The notes under the pieces were generated by a model. The model worked only from the letters and a program-made list of their open reading frames with translations, was not told the DNA's origin and searched no databases. From Flavobacterium sp. 11 (GTDB taxonomy: Bacteria > Bacteroidota > Bacteroidia > Flavobacteriales > Flavobacteriaceae), in assembly GCF_002754315.1 (NCBI RefSeq), contig NZ_PEFE01000001.1, forward strand, positions 2,666,001-2,730,000: a stretch of DNA of 64,000 bases. The letters are read 5' to 3'. The position numbers and the translations under genes are program-made. The stretch's first letter is position 1. Each line of letters opens with the position of its first letter. Shown in pieces: positions 25,670 to 33,930 of the stretch.

Positions 25670-26914
25670 TTAAGTTGATTTTGCTATTTTTTCCATAATG
25701 GAATAATCTGAACCAAACTTGCAAATCGCATCACATTGACTTCGCAATTCTGAAAATAGTATGTATTTGATATTCATTTTTGAATTTTTAACAACAGGTC
25801 TATTCAATTGTTGTATCACATCTTTTTCGCGACTGTTTGGAATGATGATATAAAATACCTCTTCGCCATTGGAAATACTAAAATACAAGTCGGATAAACG
25901 TAAAATACCTGAATAAATACTGGTGCTTTTTTCTACTTCAAATGCTCCAATGATTTTGTTTGTTCCTTTTTTAAACCAAAGTACATCAATGAGTTTAATC
26001 GTATTTTGGGTGTCCTTATCTGTTGGTAATTCAGGAAATTTACTAATTGATATAAACGAAAAACTTTGACCATTGAATGCTTTGCTTTTATCATTACTGG
26101 CCGGAGTAACATCGTAACCTAATGAACTGCCAATTTTTAACAAATGGTATTGCATTTCGTTATGAAGGTTTTCTGCTAATTTTTCTTCCTGAATTTCTTT
26201 TTGGCGTTTTAGTATATTCTTTTCGAACTTTGTGCGTTCGTCTTCGCTTAAATATTCATCGTTACCAATTAGCATTTTTTGTGTTCCAATCTCAAAACAC
26301 AATCCGGCAATCGCTCCTAAATCGTTAGATAATTCTGCTTTGTGTTTGCTGTTAGTTTCAATTAATGTTTCTCGGATTTTTAAATATTCTGTCCAACTTC
26401 CTAACTTCTTTTTGTCTTTGAATAAAAAATTAAATCCGTTGAGAATTGCCGTATTGAATGGCGGAAACCAAGTGGGGTGCAAGAAATATAAAATACTGGC
26501 TACCGCCGGACCTAAACCTTTTATTTTTAACTCATCCAATTTAACAATCTCTTTTATAATCTGTTCTTCGGTTTTGGCATTGATGCAGTTTTCGAGAAAT
26601 TGGCCGAAAGCAATTTTATTGTTTGGATTTTCGTAAATATCTGGAATTCTTAATTTTGGTTTCCAATAAAAAGGATGTGCCACACCTACAAAAATTTGTT
26701 TTTGTTCTGCAATACAACTCAACACAAATTCTAAACTACTCCCTTTAAAATCATTTGGAAAAGTCTTGTCTTTGATATCGTCAATGACTTGTAAAATTCC
26801 TCTACGAATGGTTCGAAATGCTTTTAGCCTTTGGTCGTTATCGACAAACCAAGTATTATAAACACTTTCGGCATCGGTTTTGTATTGTTGGACTATTTGA
26901 GTAAGGTTATTCAT
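25670..26914 (-). CDS. Uncharacterised protein with candidate PD-(D/E)XK nuclease-like C-terminus
   Basis: 414 residues, no signal peptide. Residues around 130-160 contain a helix-hairpin-helix-like stretch (LKIKGLGPAVASILYFL). A long charged helix follows at about 225-260. The C-terminal half shows the pattern I-D-V-L-W … G-A-F-E-V-E-K-S-T-S-I-Y-S-G, which resembles the D…ExK core of restriction-like nucleases. If correct, D and the E-V-E-K residues would bind the metal cofactor. It is unexpected inside a copper operon (12 bp before the propeller gene, 35 bp after the ATPase gene). No methyltransferase partner is near. The assignment rests on motif reading only. Confidence 0.6.
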   Translation of the reverse strand: MNNLTQIVQQYKTDAESVYNTWFVDNDQRLKAFRTIRRGILQVIDDIKDKTFPNDFKGSSLEFVLSCIAEQKQIFVGVAHPFYWKPKLRIPDIYENPNNKIAFGQFLENCINAKTEEQIIKEIVKLDELKIKGLGPAVASILYFLHPTWFPPFNTAILNGFNFLFKDKKKLGSWTEYLKIRETLIETNSKHKAELSNDLGAIAGLCFEIGTQKMLIGNDEYLSEDERTKFEKNILKRQKEIQEEKLAENLHNEMQYHLLKIGSSLGYDVTPASNDKSKAFNGQSFSFISISKFPELPTDKDTQNTIKLIDVLWFKKGTNKIIGAFEVEKSTSIYSGILRLSDLYFSISNGEEVFYIIIPNSREKDVIQQLNRPVVKNSKMNIKYILFSELRSQCDAICKFGSDYSIMEKIAKST

Positions 26915-26948
26915 TTTAATTTACCATATAAATTTCTATTCACATGTT

Positions 26949-29486
26949 CTAAAGTTTCAAACGTCTTAATCTTAACGCATTTACAATTACGGATACTGAA
27001 CTAAAACTCATTGCCAAAGCTGCTATCATAGGAGAAAGTAAAATCCCGAAAAATGGATATAAAACTCCGGCTGCAATTGGCACACCTAAAACATTGTAGA
27101 AAAAGGCAAAAAACAAATTTTGTTTAATGTTACTCATTACTGCGTGGCTCAATTTTTTGGCTTTCACAATACCTTGTAAATCGCCTTTTACTAAAGTTAT
27201 TTTAGCACTTTCTATCGCCACGTCAGTTCCGGTACCCATGGCAATTCCGATGTCTGACTGTGCTAATGCAGGGGCATCGTTGATGCCGTCTCCTGCCATC
27301 GCGACAATTTTTCCGAGGGATTGGAGGCGCTTAATTTCATTTAGTTTGTCTTCGGGGAGGGCTCCTGCGATGAATGAACTAAGATCGAGTTCGGCAGCGA
27401 CGGCTTTTGCGGTGTTTTCATTGTCGCCCGTTATCATTATTACTTCAACACCCTGACGCATCAGTTCTTTTATTGCTTCTTTGCTTGTTTCTTTTATCTT
27501 GTCTGTAATGGTTACAAAACCCAAAGCAACCCCATCGATGGAAATATAAGAAACTGTTTTTCCTAGTTTTTGTTCGGCTACAATTTTATTTTCCAATTCA
27601 TCAGAAACTGTGGCGTTCACTTGTTCCATTAGTTTTTTATTTCCGAGGGCCACTTTTTTATTGGTTACCGTCCCAATAACTCCTTTTCCAGCAATGGCTT
27701 CAAAATCGTTGACTTCGATTAATGAAATATTTTTTGCTTTTGCAAAATTGACTACGGCTTGCGCCAATGGGTGTTCGCTGTACTGATTTAAAGAAGCGAT
27801 ATTTTGCAATAGCCCATTTTCGTCATTTTGTAAGGAGAACACTTTTTCGACAGAAGGTTTTCCTTCGGTAATGGTACCTGTTTTATCAGTTATCAGAACA
27901 TTTACCTTGTTCATATTCTCTAATGCTTCAGCATTTTTTATCAAAACACCTGATAGTGCTCCTTTACCTACGCCGACCATTACCGACATTGGTGTGGCTA
28001 ATCCCAAAGCACAAGGACAGGCAATTATTAATACTGCAATGGCATTGATAAAACCATAGACTAGGGCAGGTTCCGGTCCAAATTTTGCCCAAACAAAAAA
28101 GGTTAAGACAGAAACTACAACTACAATCGGTACAAAATATTTTGCAATGCTATCCGCGAGTTTTTGAATGGGTGCTTTGGATCGGCTCGCATCATTTACC
28201 ATCTTAACAATTTGCGAAAGCAAGGTTTCCGAACCAACTTTCTCGGCAATCATAACAAAGGATTTATTTCCGTTTATGGTTCCCGCTATAACTGAATCAT
28301 CAATCTTTTTATCAACAGGAATAGGCTCTCCTGAAATCATAGATTCATCTATAGTACTTTCTCCATCAGTAATTTTTCCATCTACTGGAATTTTATCTCC
28401 CGGTTTTACTCGTAATAAATCTCCTTTTTTGATGTCGTGAATCGAGATTACTTTGTCCCCTCCTTCGATAACCAAAGTCGCTTCGGTGGGCGCTAATTTC
28501 AATAATTCTTTTATGGCACCGCTAGTTTGACTGTGTGCTCTTGCTTCTAATAATTGGCCTAACAAAACCAAGGTTAATATGACCGTTGTTGCTTCAAAAT
28601 AAAGTAACACTGTGCCGCTTTCGGTTTTAAATTCATTTGGAAAAATATCAGGAAAAAACATGCCAACCAAACTAAACAAGAAAGCTACTCCAGTACCAAT
28701 TCCTATCAGCGTAAACATGTTGAGATTCCAGGTAACAATTGACTTCCAAGCGCGAACAAAGAACATCCAACACGCATAAAAAACCACGGGAAGCGTCAAA
28801 ATCAATTGTACCCAATTCCAGTATGAAATGCCCATTATCTTTTCTAACGGATTATTTGACATCATTTCTATAGTAGCTATTGCGAAAACAGGAATTGTAA
28901 AGGCTGTTGCTACTTTCATTTTCTTAAGCAAATCATTGTAAACCTTTTTGTCTTCACTATCTGTAGGTTCCATTGGTACTAAATCCATTCCGCAAATAGG
29001 GCAGGAGCCAGGTTCTTCTTTGATTACCTCCGGGTGCATCGGACAGGTGTATAATTTTTTAACCGCACTTAATTCATGAACTTTTTCTAAATTCATTCCG
29101 CATACTGGACAACTCCCGGGCTTATCGTAAACCTTGTCTCCTTCACAATGCATCGGACAATAGTATTTGCCTTGAGCATTACTTAGTGAAGGTATTGTAT
29201 CCATGTTATCACTAGTTTTAGTACTGCAACACGATTTTGTTATTGGCTCATTGACAGTTTTGTGAGTTGTATCGTTAGCGCTACTCATTTCTATAGTGTA
29301 CTTTCCAACGGTTGTTAATGCCTCTTGAAATTGATCCAGTGGAATGTGTTTTTCCATTGTTATAGTTGCAATTGGAGGATTCAAAGTAACCGTTGCTTGA
29401 ATTCCATCGATGGCATTCAATGTTTTTTCCACTTTAGAACGACAGCTATCGCAAGTCATTCCGGTAATTTTATAGGTATGTATCAT
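26949..29486 (-). CDS. copA: Copper/silver-translocating P1B-type ATPase (CopA-like)
   Basis: 845 residues. HMA at about 1-70 (GMTCDSC), a CC pair (KSCCSTK), two HMBD units (about 108-133, first variant CPMHCEGDK; and about 147-171), then eight TMs. The Cu(I)-type intramembrane motif is C490-P-C492, the phosphorylation site is D534-K-T-G-T, and the hinge is GDGINDAPAL. It pumps Cu(I) or Ag(I) from cytosol to periplasm, feeding the Cus-type system. Its start overlaps the end of the upstream AAA-ATPase gene by 4 bp (29483-29486). Confidence 0.95.
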   Translation of the reverse strand: MIHTYKITGMTCDSCRSKVEKTLNAIDGIQATVTLNPPIATITMEKHIPLDQFQEALTTVGKYTIEMSSANDTTHKTVNEPITKSCCSTKTSDNMDTIPSLSNAQGKYYCPMHCEGDKVYDKPGSCPVCGMNLEKVHELSAVKKLYTCPMHPEVIKEEPGSCPICGMDLVPMEPTDSEDKKVYNDLLKKMKVATAFTIPVFAIATIEMMSNNPLEKIMGISYWNWVQLILTLPVVFYACWMFFVRAWKSIVTWNLNMFTLIGIGTGVAFLFSLVGMFFPDIFPNEFKTESGTVLLYFEATTVILTLVLLGQLLEARAHSQTSGAIKELLKLAPTEATLVIEGGDKVISIHDIKKGDLLRVKPGDKIPVDGKITDGESTIDESMISGEPIPVDKKIDDSVIAGTINGNKSFVMIAEKVGSETLLSQIVKMVNDASRSKAPIQKLADSIAKYFVPIVVVVSVLTFFVWAKFGPEPALVYGFINAIAVLIIACPCALGLATPMSVMVGVGKGALSGVLIKNAEALENMNKVNVLITDKTGTITEGKPSVEKVFSLQNDENGLLQNIASLNQYSEHPLAQAVVNFAKAKNISLIEVNDFEAIAGKGVIGTVTNKKVALGNKKLMEQVNATVSDELENKIVAEQKLGKTVSYISIDGVALGFVTITDKIKETSKEAIKELMRQGVEVIMITGDNENTAKAVAAELDLSSFIAGALPEDKLNEIKRLQSLGKIVAMAGDGINDAPALAQSDIGIAMGTGTDVAIESAKITLVKGDLQGIVKAKKLSHAVMSNIKQNLFFAFFYNVLGVPIAAGVLYPFFGILLSPMIAALAMSFSSVSVIVNALRLRRLKL

Positions 29487-30061
29487 ATGTTTTTTAAAAT
29501 AAAATTTACTCTTTCATTTGGTGTTAATAATGGAACAAAAATGACTGGAAAACTTAATAAATTGTAAACCTCGAAAATTAATCTATGAATGGTTTTTTGT
29601 GCTTCTTCGTCTTCTGTTCTTGCATAGTCTTTTGTAAAAGGTAATCGGTCTAAAATAAAAATCTTTTTATAAGACACCCTCTTAATGGCATTAAGTAATT
29701 TTTCGTCATAATCAAGATTTAAAAACTGATAATAGGTCATCGCATCAGGAATAGCCCTGTCAAGAAAAACAGTTTCAATAGGTGATAATTCCGCTTCTTG
29801 TTCAATTTGCATATCTAGCACAGCTAATTGAAATTGTCTTTTATTTTCTCTTATTTCTTCTAGACTTTTACCTTCTTCCCTCATGCTATCAATGTAATGT
29901 CTGGCGTGTTCAATAGTTGTTTTGTAGCCCCTTTTCGATAACATATCAATTACTGTTGTTTTACCTGTACTAGGTCCACCTGTAATAACATACCAATTGG
30001 TATCTACTTTTTGATTGTCCATTTTCATCACTTTTAAAATTGCAAGTAGAACATAATTCAT
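29483..30061 (-). CDS. AAA_28 / NadR-like ATP-binding protein
   Basis: Up to 192 residues. Walker A GGPSTGKTT is near the N-terminus, then FLDRAIPDAMTYY and a lid-like RTEDEEAQ segment, resembling the AAA_28 group (small kinase-like P-loop proteins, related to the NadR ribosylnicotinamide kinase fold). ATGs at 30061, 30028 and 30022 are all possible; the last two give the usual N-terminus close to the P-loop. It is coupled to the copper ATPase gene by a 4-bp overlap. The substrate is unknown, and its reason for being in a copper operon is not clear. Confidence 0.8.
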   Translation of the reverse strand: MNYVLLAILKVMKMDNQKVDTNWYVITGGPSTGKTTVIDMLSKRGYKTTIEHARHYIDSMREEGKSLEEIRENKRQFQLAVLDMQIEQEAELSPIETVFLDRAIPDAMTYYQFLNLDYDEKLLNAIKRVSYKKIFILDRLPFTKDYARTEDEEAQKTIHRLIFEVYNLLSFPVIFVPLLTPNERVNFILKNI

Positions 30062-30209
30062 TCATACTAGTTTCAATTCGTTTTCTATTTATTATGGTTT
30101 TCAACCTTTGGCTATGATTTTTGCAAAGCACGCAGATCGAATATAATATTATTTTTGAACACGTGCCGTCTCAATAATACTATAGGTATGTGTCATTTCT
30201 TGCTAAACA

Positions 30210-31424
30210 CTACATTTTCATTCCCTCCATAGGATCATTTCCTTTTCGGAATTTATATTCGCTATTTATGGCATACGCTCCAGTAATGACTACTTTTTTA
30301 GATGGATCCATTTCTGATTTAATTTCAATCATCCCATTGGTTTCTACTCCTGTTTCCACCATTATGCTTTCAAATACTCCTGGTCTTTTTTCAATCCAGA
30401 TGTAAGAAGCATTTTCTTCCCTGATGACAGCATCAGTAGGTATGAATACTCCTTTTATATTGGATTGTGTCAATCTTGCAATTGCCTGCATTCCGGGTTT
30501 CAACAGCAAGTTTTGATTGGGCACTTCCATTCGAATTAAAAGCAGTCTGGTGTCTGGATTTATTTCAGGATTTATAAATGAAATTTTTGCGATTATAGTT
30601 TTATCAGGATAATCAGTAAATGAAACTTTGGCGTTTTGTCCAAGGTGCATGCTTTTTGCATAATTTATATTCACCTGTGTTTCGAGCCAAAGACTATTTA
30701 AATTTGCCAATTTAATTATACCAGTACCCTCCATTGCATAACTGCCTTCTGTTGCTATTATCTCCGAGATAGTTCCACTGCTATTACTATAGAAAATAGT
30801 GTACGGAGAAATCTCTTTACTCGATTTTATAGTTTCAATTTGGGCATTGGATAAACCAAAGAATAATAGTTTTTGTTTGGCAGCAATGAGCATCGTACGT
30901 GCATTTTTTCCAAAATCACCTGGCATGGTAAGTTGTTTGTATGCTGTGAAGTAATCTTGTTTGGCTATGGCAATATCTTCACTATACAATTGATATACTG
31001 GTTCGTTTTTAGCAACATAATCTCCGACCGTTTTGAAGTATAACTTTTCAATTCGCCCCATTGCTCTAGCAGAAATGGTGTTAATTTTTTCTTGATTAAT
31101 TGTTAAAACCCCTGTATAATTTTGTTCTAAACTGCTTTGAGTTGTTGCGACAGTTTGCGTGATGATGTTCCCCAATTGGAGCTGCTGTTTACTCAAGCTT
31201 ATCTCGTTTGCAGCTGTGTCGTCACTTTTTATTGGAGTTAACTCCATGTGGCAAATGGGACATTTCCCAGGCTTATCCTCCTTTACTTGAGGATCCATAG
31301 AACAAGTGTAAAAAACAGTTTCTTTACTTTTATGTGCGCTATGGTCTTCTTTGTTTTTAGTATTACAAGCTATACATACAGTAAGTAGTATTGATAGAAT
31401 TCCTATTATATTTATCGTTTTCAT
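30210..31424 (-). CDS. cusB: CusB-type RND membrane-fusion protein with HMBD (copy 1)
   Basis: 404 residues. Lipobox-like signal (VCIAC), then an HMBD at about 37-62 with a variant end (CPICHMEL instead of CGM). Next come the adaptor's barrel-sandwich, helical hairpin and beta-barrel domains (e.g. ISARAMGRIEKLY, LRLLLIRMEVPNQ-like stretch, GVFIPTDAVI). It links the inner-membrane pump to the outer-membrane channel and can hand Cu(I) or Ag(I) to CusA. It lies 2 bp after the second adaptor gene. An intergenic gap of about 150 bp separates it from the AAA-type gene; nothing recognisable is in that gap. Confidence 0.93.
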   Translation of the reverse strand: MKTINIIGILSILLTVCIACNTKNKEDHSAHKSKETVFYTCSMDPQVKEDKPGKCPICHMELTPIKSDDTAANEISLSKQQLQLGNIITQTVATTQSSLEQNYTGVLTINQEKINTISARAMGRIEKLYFKTVGDYVAKNEPVYQLYSEDIAIAKQDYFTAYKQLTMPGDFGKNARTMLIAAKQKLLFFGLSNAQIETIKSSKEISPYTIFYSNSSGTISEIIATEGSYAMEGTGIIKLANLNSLWLETQVNINYAKSMHLGQNAKVSFTDYPDKTIIAKISFINPEINPDTRLLLIRMEVPNQNLLLKPGMQAIARLTQSNIKGVFIPTDAVIREENASYIWIEKRPGVFESIMVETGVETNGMIEIKSEMDPSKKVVITGAYAINSEYKFRKGNDPMEGMKM

Positions 31425-31426
31425 AA

Positions 31427-32674
31427 TTATTCGGTTTTAATAAAGCTTTCGCTATCAATTAAATATTGTGCATTTTTAGCAATAGTATCCTCAACGGAAA
31501 TTCCACTGATAATTTGAATAAAATCATCTATTTCAATTCCTGCTTTTATTGCAGTTGCTTTAAAGCCATTATTCTTTTTTATAAAAACTATTCTCTTGTT
31601 GCCAATACTCACTAATGCTTGTTTTTGCAGCCAAACCCCTTGTACTGAATTTGTTTTCACAATTCCTTGTAATCGCAGACCTATTGGGAATTTTAGTTTA
31701 ATGTTGTTTAGGTATACCCTAATTCTATTGGATTTATCTGCTGGATTAAATTGAGTTTCAATAAAATTTATTTTTGCATCCATGAATTCATTTTTGTCTA
31801 ATTCTGTAGCAATTTTGATAGCTTGATTGGTTTTGATTAGACTATTGTACCCTTGACTAACATTAAAGATACCCCATACTTTATCTGTATTTACTAATTT
31901 AAAAACGACTTCTCCCTTTTTTATGTAGTTACCTTCCTTTATGTTTAATATTTCTGTATTATTACTTGTACTTTGCATCGTCGAATTGCTTGTATTATCC
32001 ATTTTTTCTGTTCCTTGAATAATTCCAGAAGCTGGACTGTAAATTGAAACTTGAGGATTTACTTTTTTGGAGGAAGACAATGAATTTATCTGATTTTTAG
32101 TCATTCCATAAAGCAATAATTTTTGCTTTGAGGCTTTAATAATTGAGGTATTATCGGAATCATTGGAAACTAAATAAATAAAATTTTGCTGTTCTGTCAA
32201 TAATTCAGGGCTGTATAAATCAAATAATTTCTGTCCTTTAGCTACTTTTTGGTACTTATAATTGACATACATTTTTTCTATTCTTCCACTTATTCGAGCA
32301 GCAATATTTACTGATGAATTTGGATCATAAGACACTATTCCAGGTAAGTCTACCTCACTGCTTAATGTCGTGTCTTTAGCTGTTGTAGTTTGATAATTCC
32401 CGACGATAAAATTATCAGTAGGTTTCAAAAGATTATCAATAGAATTGTCTTCCTCAGCTTGGCTTTCTGTTATTTTTTTTATCAAAGTCATTCCGCAAAT
32501 AGGACAATTGCCAGGTTTGTCGCGAATAATTTGGGGATGCATAGAACAGGTGTATACTTCTTTTTGATGTAAATTCTCCAAGTGATTGTCTGATTTTATT
32601 GGAAAGAAATAGATAGCAAATCCTATACTAGAAATTACGATTAAAACCAAACTATATTTTAAATATTTATTCAT
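31427..32674 (-). CDS. cusB: CusB-type RND membrane-fusion protein with HMBD (copy 2)
   Basis: 415 residues. An N-terminal signal/anchor (about 5-25), an HMBD at about 41-66 (CSMHPQIIRDKPGNCPICGM), then the usual adaptor domains (IAARISGRIEKMYVNYKYQ, GIVSYDPN, and a C-terminal barrel). It is only distantly similar to copy 1 encoded 2 bp further on. Two different adaptors in one pump operon are uncommon in proteobacterial Cus systems. They could form hetero-hexamers or serve different metals. It lies 2 bp after cusC. Confidence 0.93.
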   Translation of the reverse strand: MNKYLKYSLVLIVISSIGFAIYFFPIKSDNHLENLHQKEVYTCSMHPQIIRDKPGNCPICGMTLIKKITESQAEEDNSIDNLLKPTDNFIVGNYQTTTAKDTTLSSEVDLPGIVSYDPNSSVNIAARISGRIEKMYVNYKYQKVAKGQKLFDLYSPELLTEQQNFIYLVSNDSDNTSIIKASKQKLLLYGMTKNQINSLSSSKKVNPQVSIYSPASGIIQGTEKMDNTSNSTMQSTSNNTEILNIKEGNYIKKGEVVFKLVNTDKVWGIFNVSQGYNSLIKTNQAIKIATELDKNEFMDAKINFIETQFNPADKSNRIRVYLNNIKLKFPIGLRLQGIVKTNSVQGVWLQKQALVSIGNKRIVFIKKNNGFKATAIKAGIEIDDFIQIISGISVEDTIAKNAQYLIDSESFIKTE

Positions 32675-32676
32675 AA

Positions 32677-33930
32677 TTATTTGATTTCTAGTTGTTTTTC
32701 GATTTCTACTTGTGTGCTTAAAATATTTTGCAATTTATCCAGAGCATCAATTTGTGCCATATTTAACGCTTCCCAAGCATCCAATACTACAAATAAATCT
32801 CCCGTATTATTCTGCCAAGCCAATATTGCAGTATCATAGTTTCGTTTTAAGGCAGGAATGATATTTTTTTCAGCAATATCATATTGTTTTTTTAGGTTTA
32901 TCAATTCTGTATTCATACCCGAAATCATTCCTGCTGCTTCATTCAAAATCATTTGCTTTTGCCAGTTGAGACCTTCATTCTTGATTTTAAAACTGTTGAT
33001 ATTGGCTTTATTCATTTTTGTTGACCAAGGCATGGGAATAGTAATCATTCCCATTAAAGAGAATTGTTTTGGCTGTTCTCCAAAGGCAAACATATGGTCA
33101 TATTTGACACCAAATTCTGGTAATAATTTTGCTTTTTCGGTTTCAATTTTTAATTGATTTAATACCATTGTTTTTTCAATAGCTTTAACATCACTTCGGT
33201 TTTGGGAAAGTGAGGTTGTATCTGCTTTTATGGTATCAAAATCATTTAATTTATAGGTTTCATCTATTTCAAACAAAGTGTTTTTATCTCTAGCCATCAA
33301 GGTATTTAGCATAATTCGCTTCTGGGAAATATCGTTTTGTAACATTACAATCATACTTTGTAATGCACCGTATTGCGATTTTGCTTTGTAATAGGTTGGC
33401 AATTTATCCATATTATACTGATAGCGTATTTCCATACTTTTTATCATATAGTCTAAGAGCAATAAATTATCATCCGCAATTTTTATTTTTTTATTTAATA
33501 CCAGCCATTGGTAATAATTCGTTTTTGCCAGTGCCTTTAATTGATTAATTGTATAACCTTTATTCTCTTTTTCAACAGATGACATTGCATTCATGTAATT
33601 GAAATCAGACTTAAGTTTTCTAGCATTCGGTATCATTTGTGTAACACCAACCATGTAAGATCCCATACCAGGCCCCATTTCATCGGCTTTCCATAATTTA
33701 CTATTGTAAGGCGTCATAAAAAAACCCGTTTCCACTTGCGGAGGCATCCAACTTTTTGCTCCTTTTGCTGCTGCATCCATACTTTGAATATCAGCATCAT
33801 ACATTTTTAGTTGTGGATTATTTGTTTTGATATTCGTCAAAACAGCATCCAACGAAAGTGTTTGCGCCGCCATATTAGCAGTACTTAAAATCAAACAGCT
33901 TATTGCGATATAACAGTTATTCTTTAACAT
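32677..33930 (-). CDS. cusC: TolC-family outer-membrane channel (CusC-like)
   Basis: 417 residues. A signal peptide ends near MAAQ-TLSL, then two TolC repeats of long helices with barrel strands (TLSLDAVLTNIKTNNPQLKM opens the first repeat; …WEALNMAQIDALDKLQ closes the second). It is the outer-membrane exit duct of the Cus-like pump. Its start overlaps the end of the pump's second half-gene by 14 bp (33917-33930), and it runs 2 bp before the adaptor gene. Confidence 0.92.
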   Translation of the reverse strand: MLKNNCYIAISCLILSTANMAAQTLSLDAVLTNIKTNNPQLKMYDADIQSMDAAAKGAKSWMPPQVETGFFMTPYNSKLWKADEMGPGMGSYMVGVTQMIPNARKLKSDFNYMNAMSSVEKENKGYTINQLKALAKTNYYQWLVLNKKIKIADDNLLLLDYMIKSMEIRYQYNMDKLPTYYKAKSQYGALQSMIVMLQNDISQKRIMLNTLMARDKNTLFEIDETYKLNDFDTIKADTTSLSQNRSDVKAIEKTMVLNQLKIETEKAKLLPEFGVKYDHMFAFGEQPKQFSLMGMITIPMPWSTKMNKANINSFKIKNEGLNWQKQMILNEAAGMISGMNTELINLKKQYDIAEKNIIPALKRNYDTAILAWQNNTGDLFVVLDAWEALNMAQIDALDKLQNILSTQVEIEKQLEIK

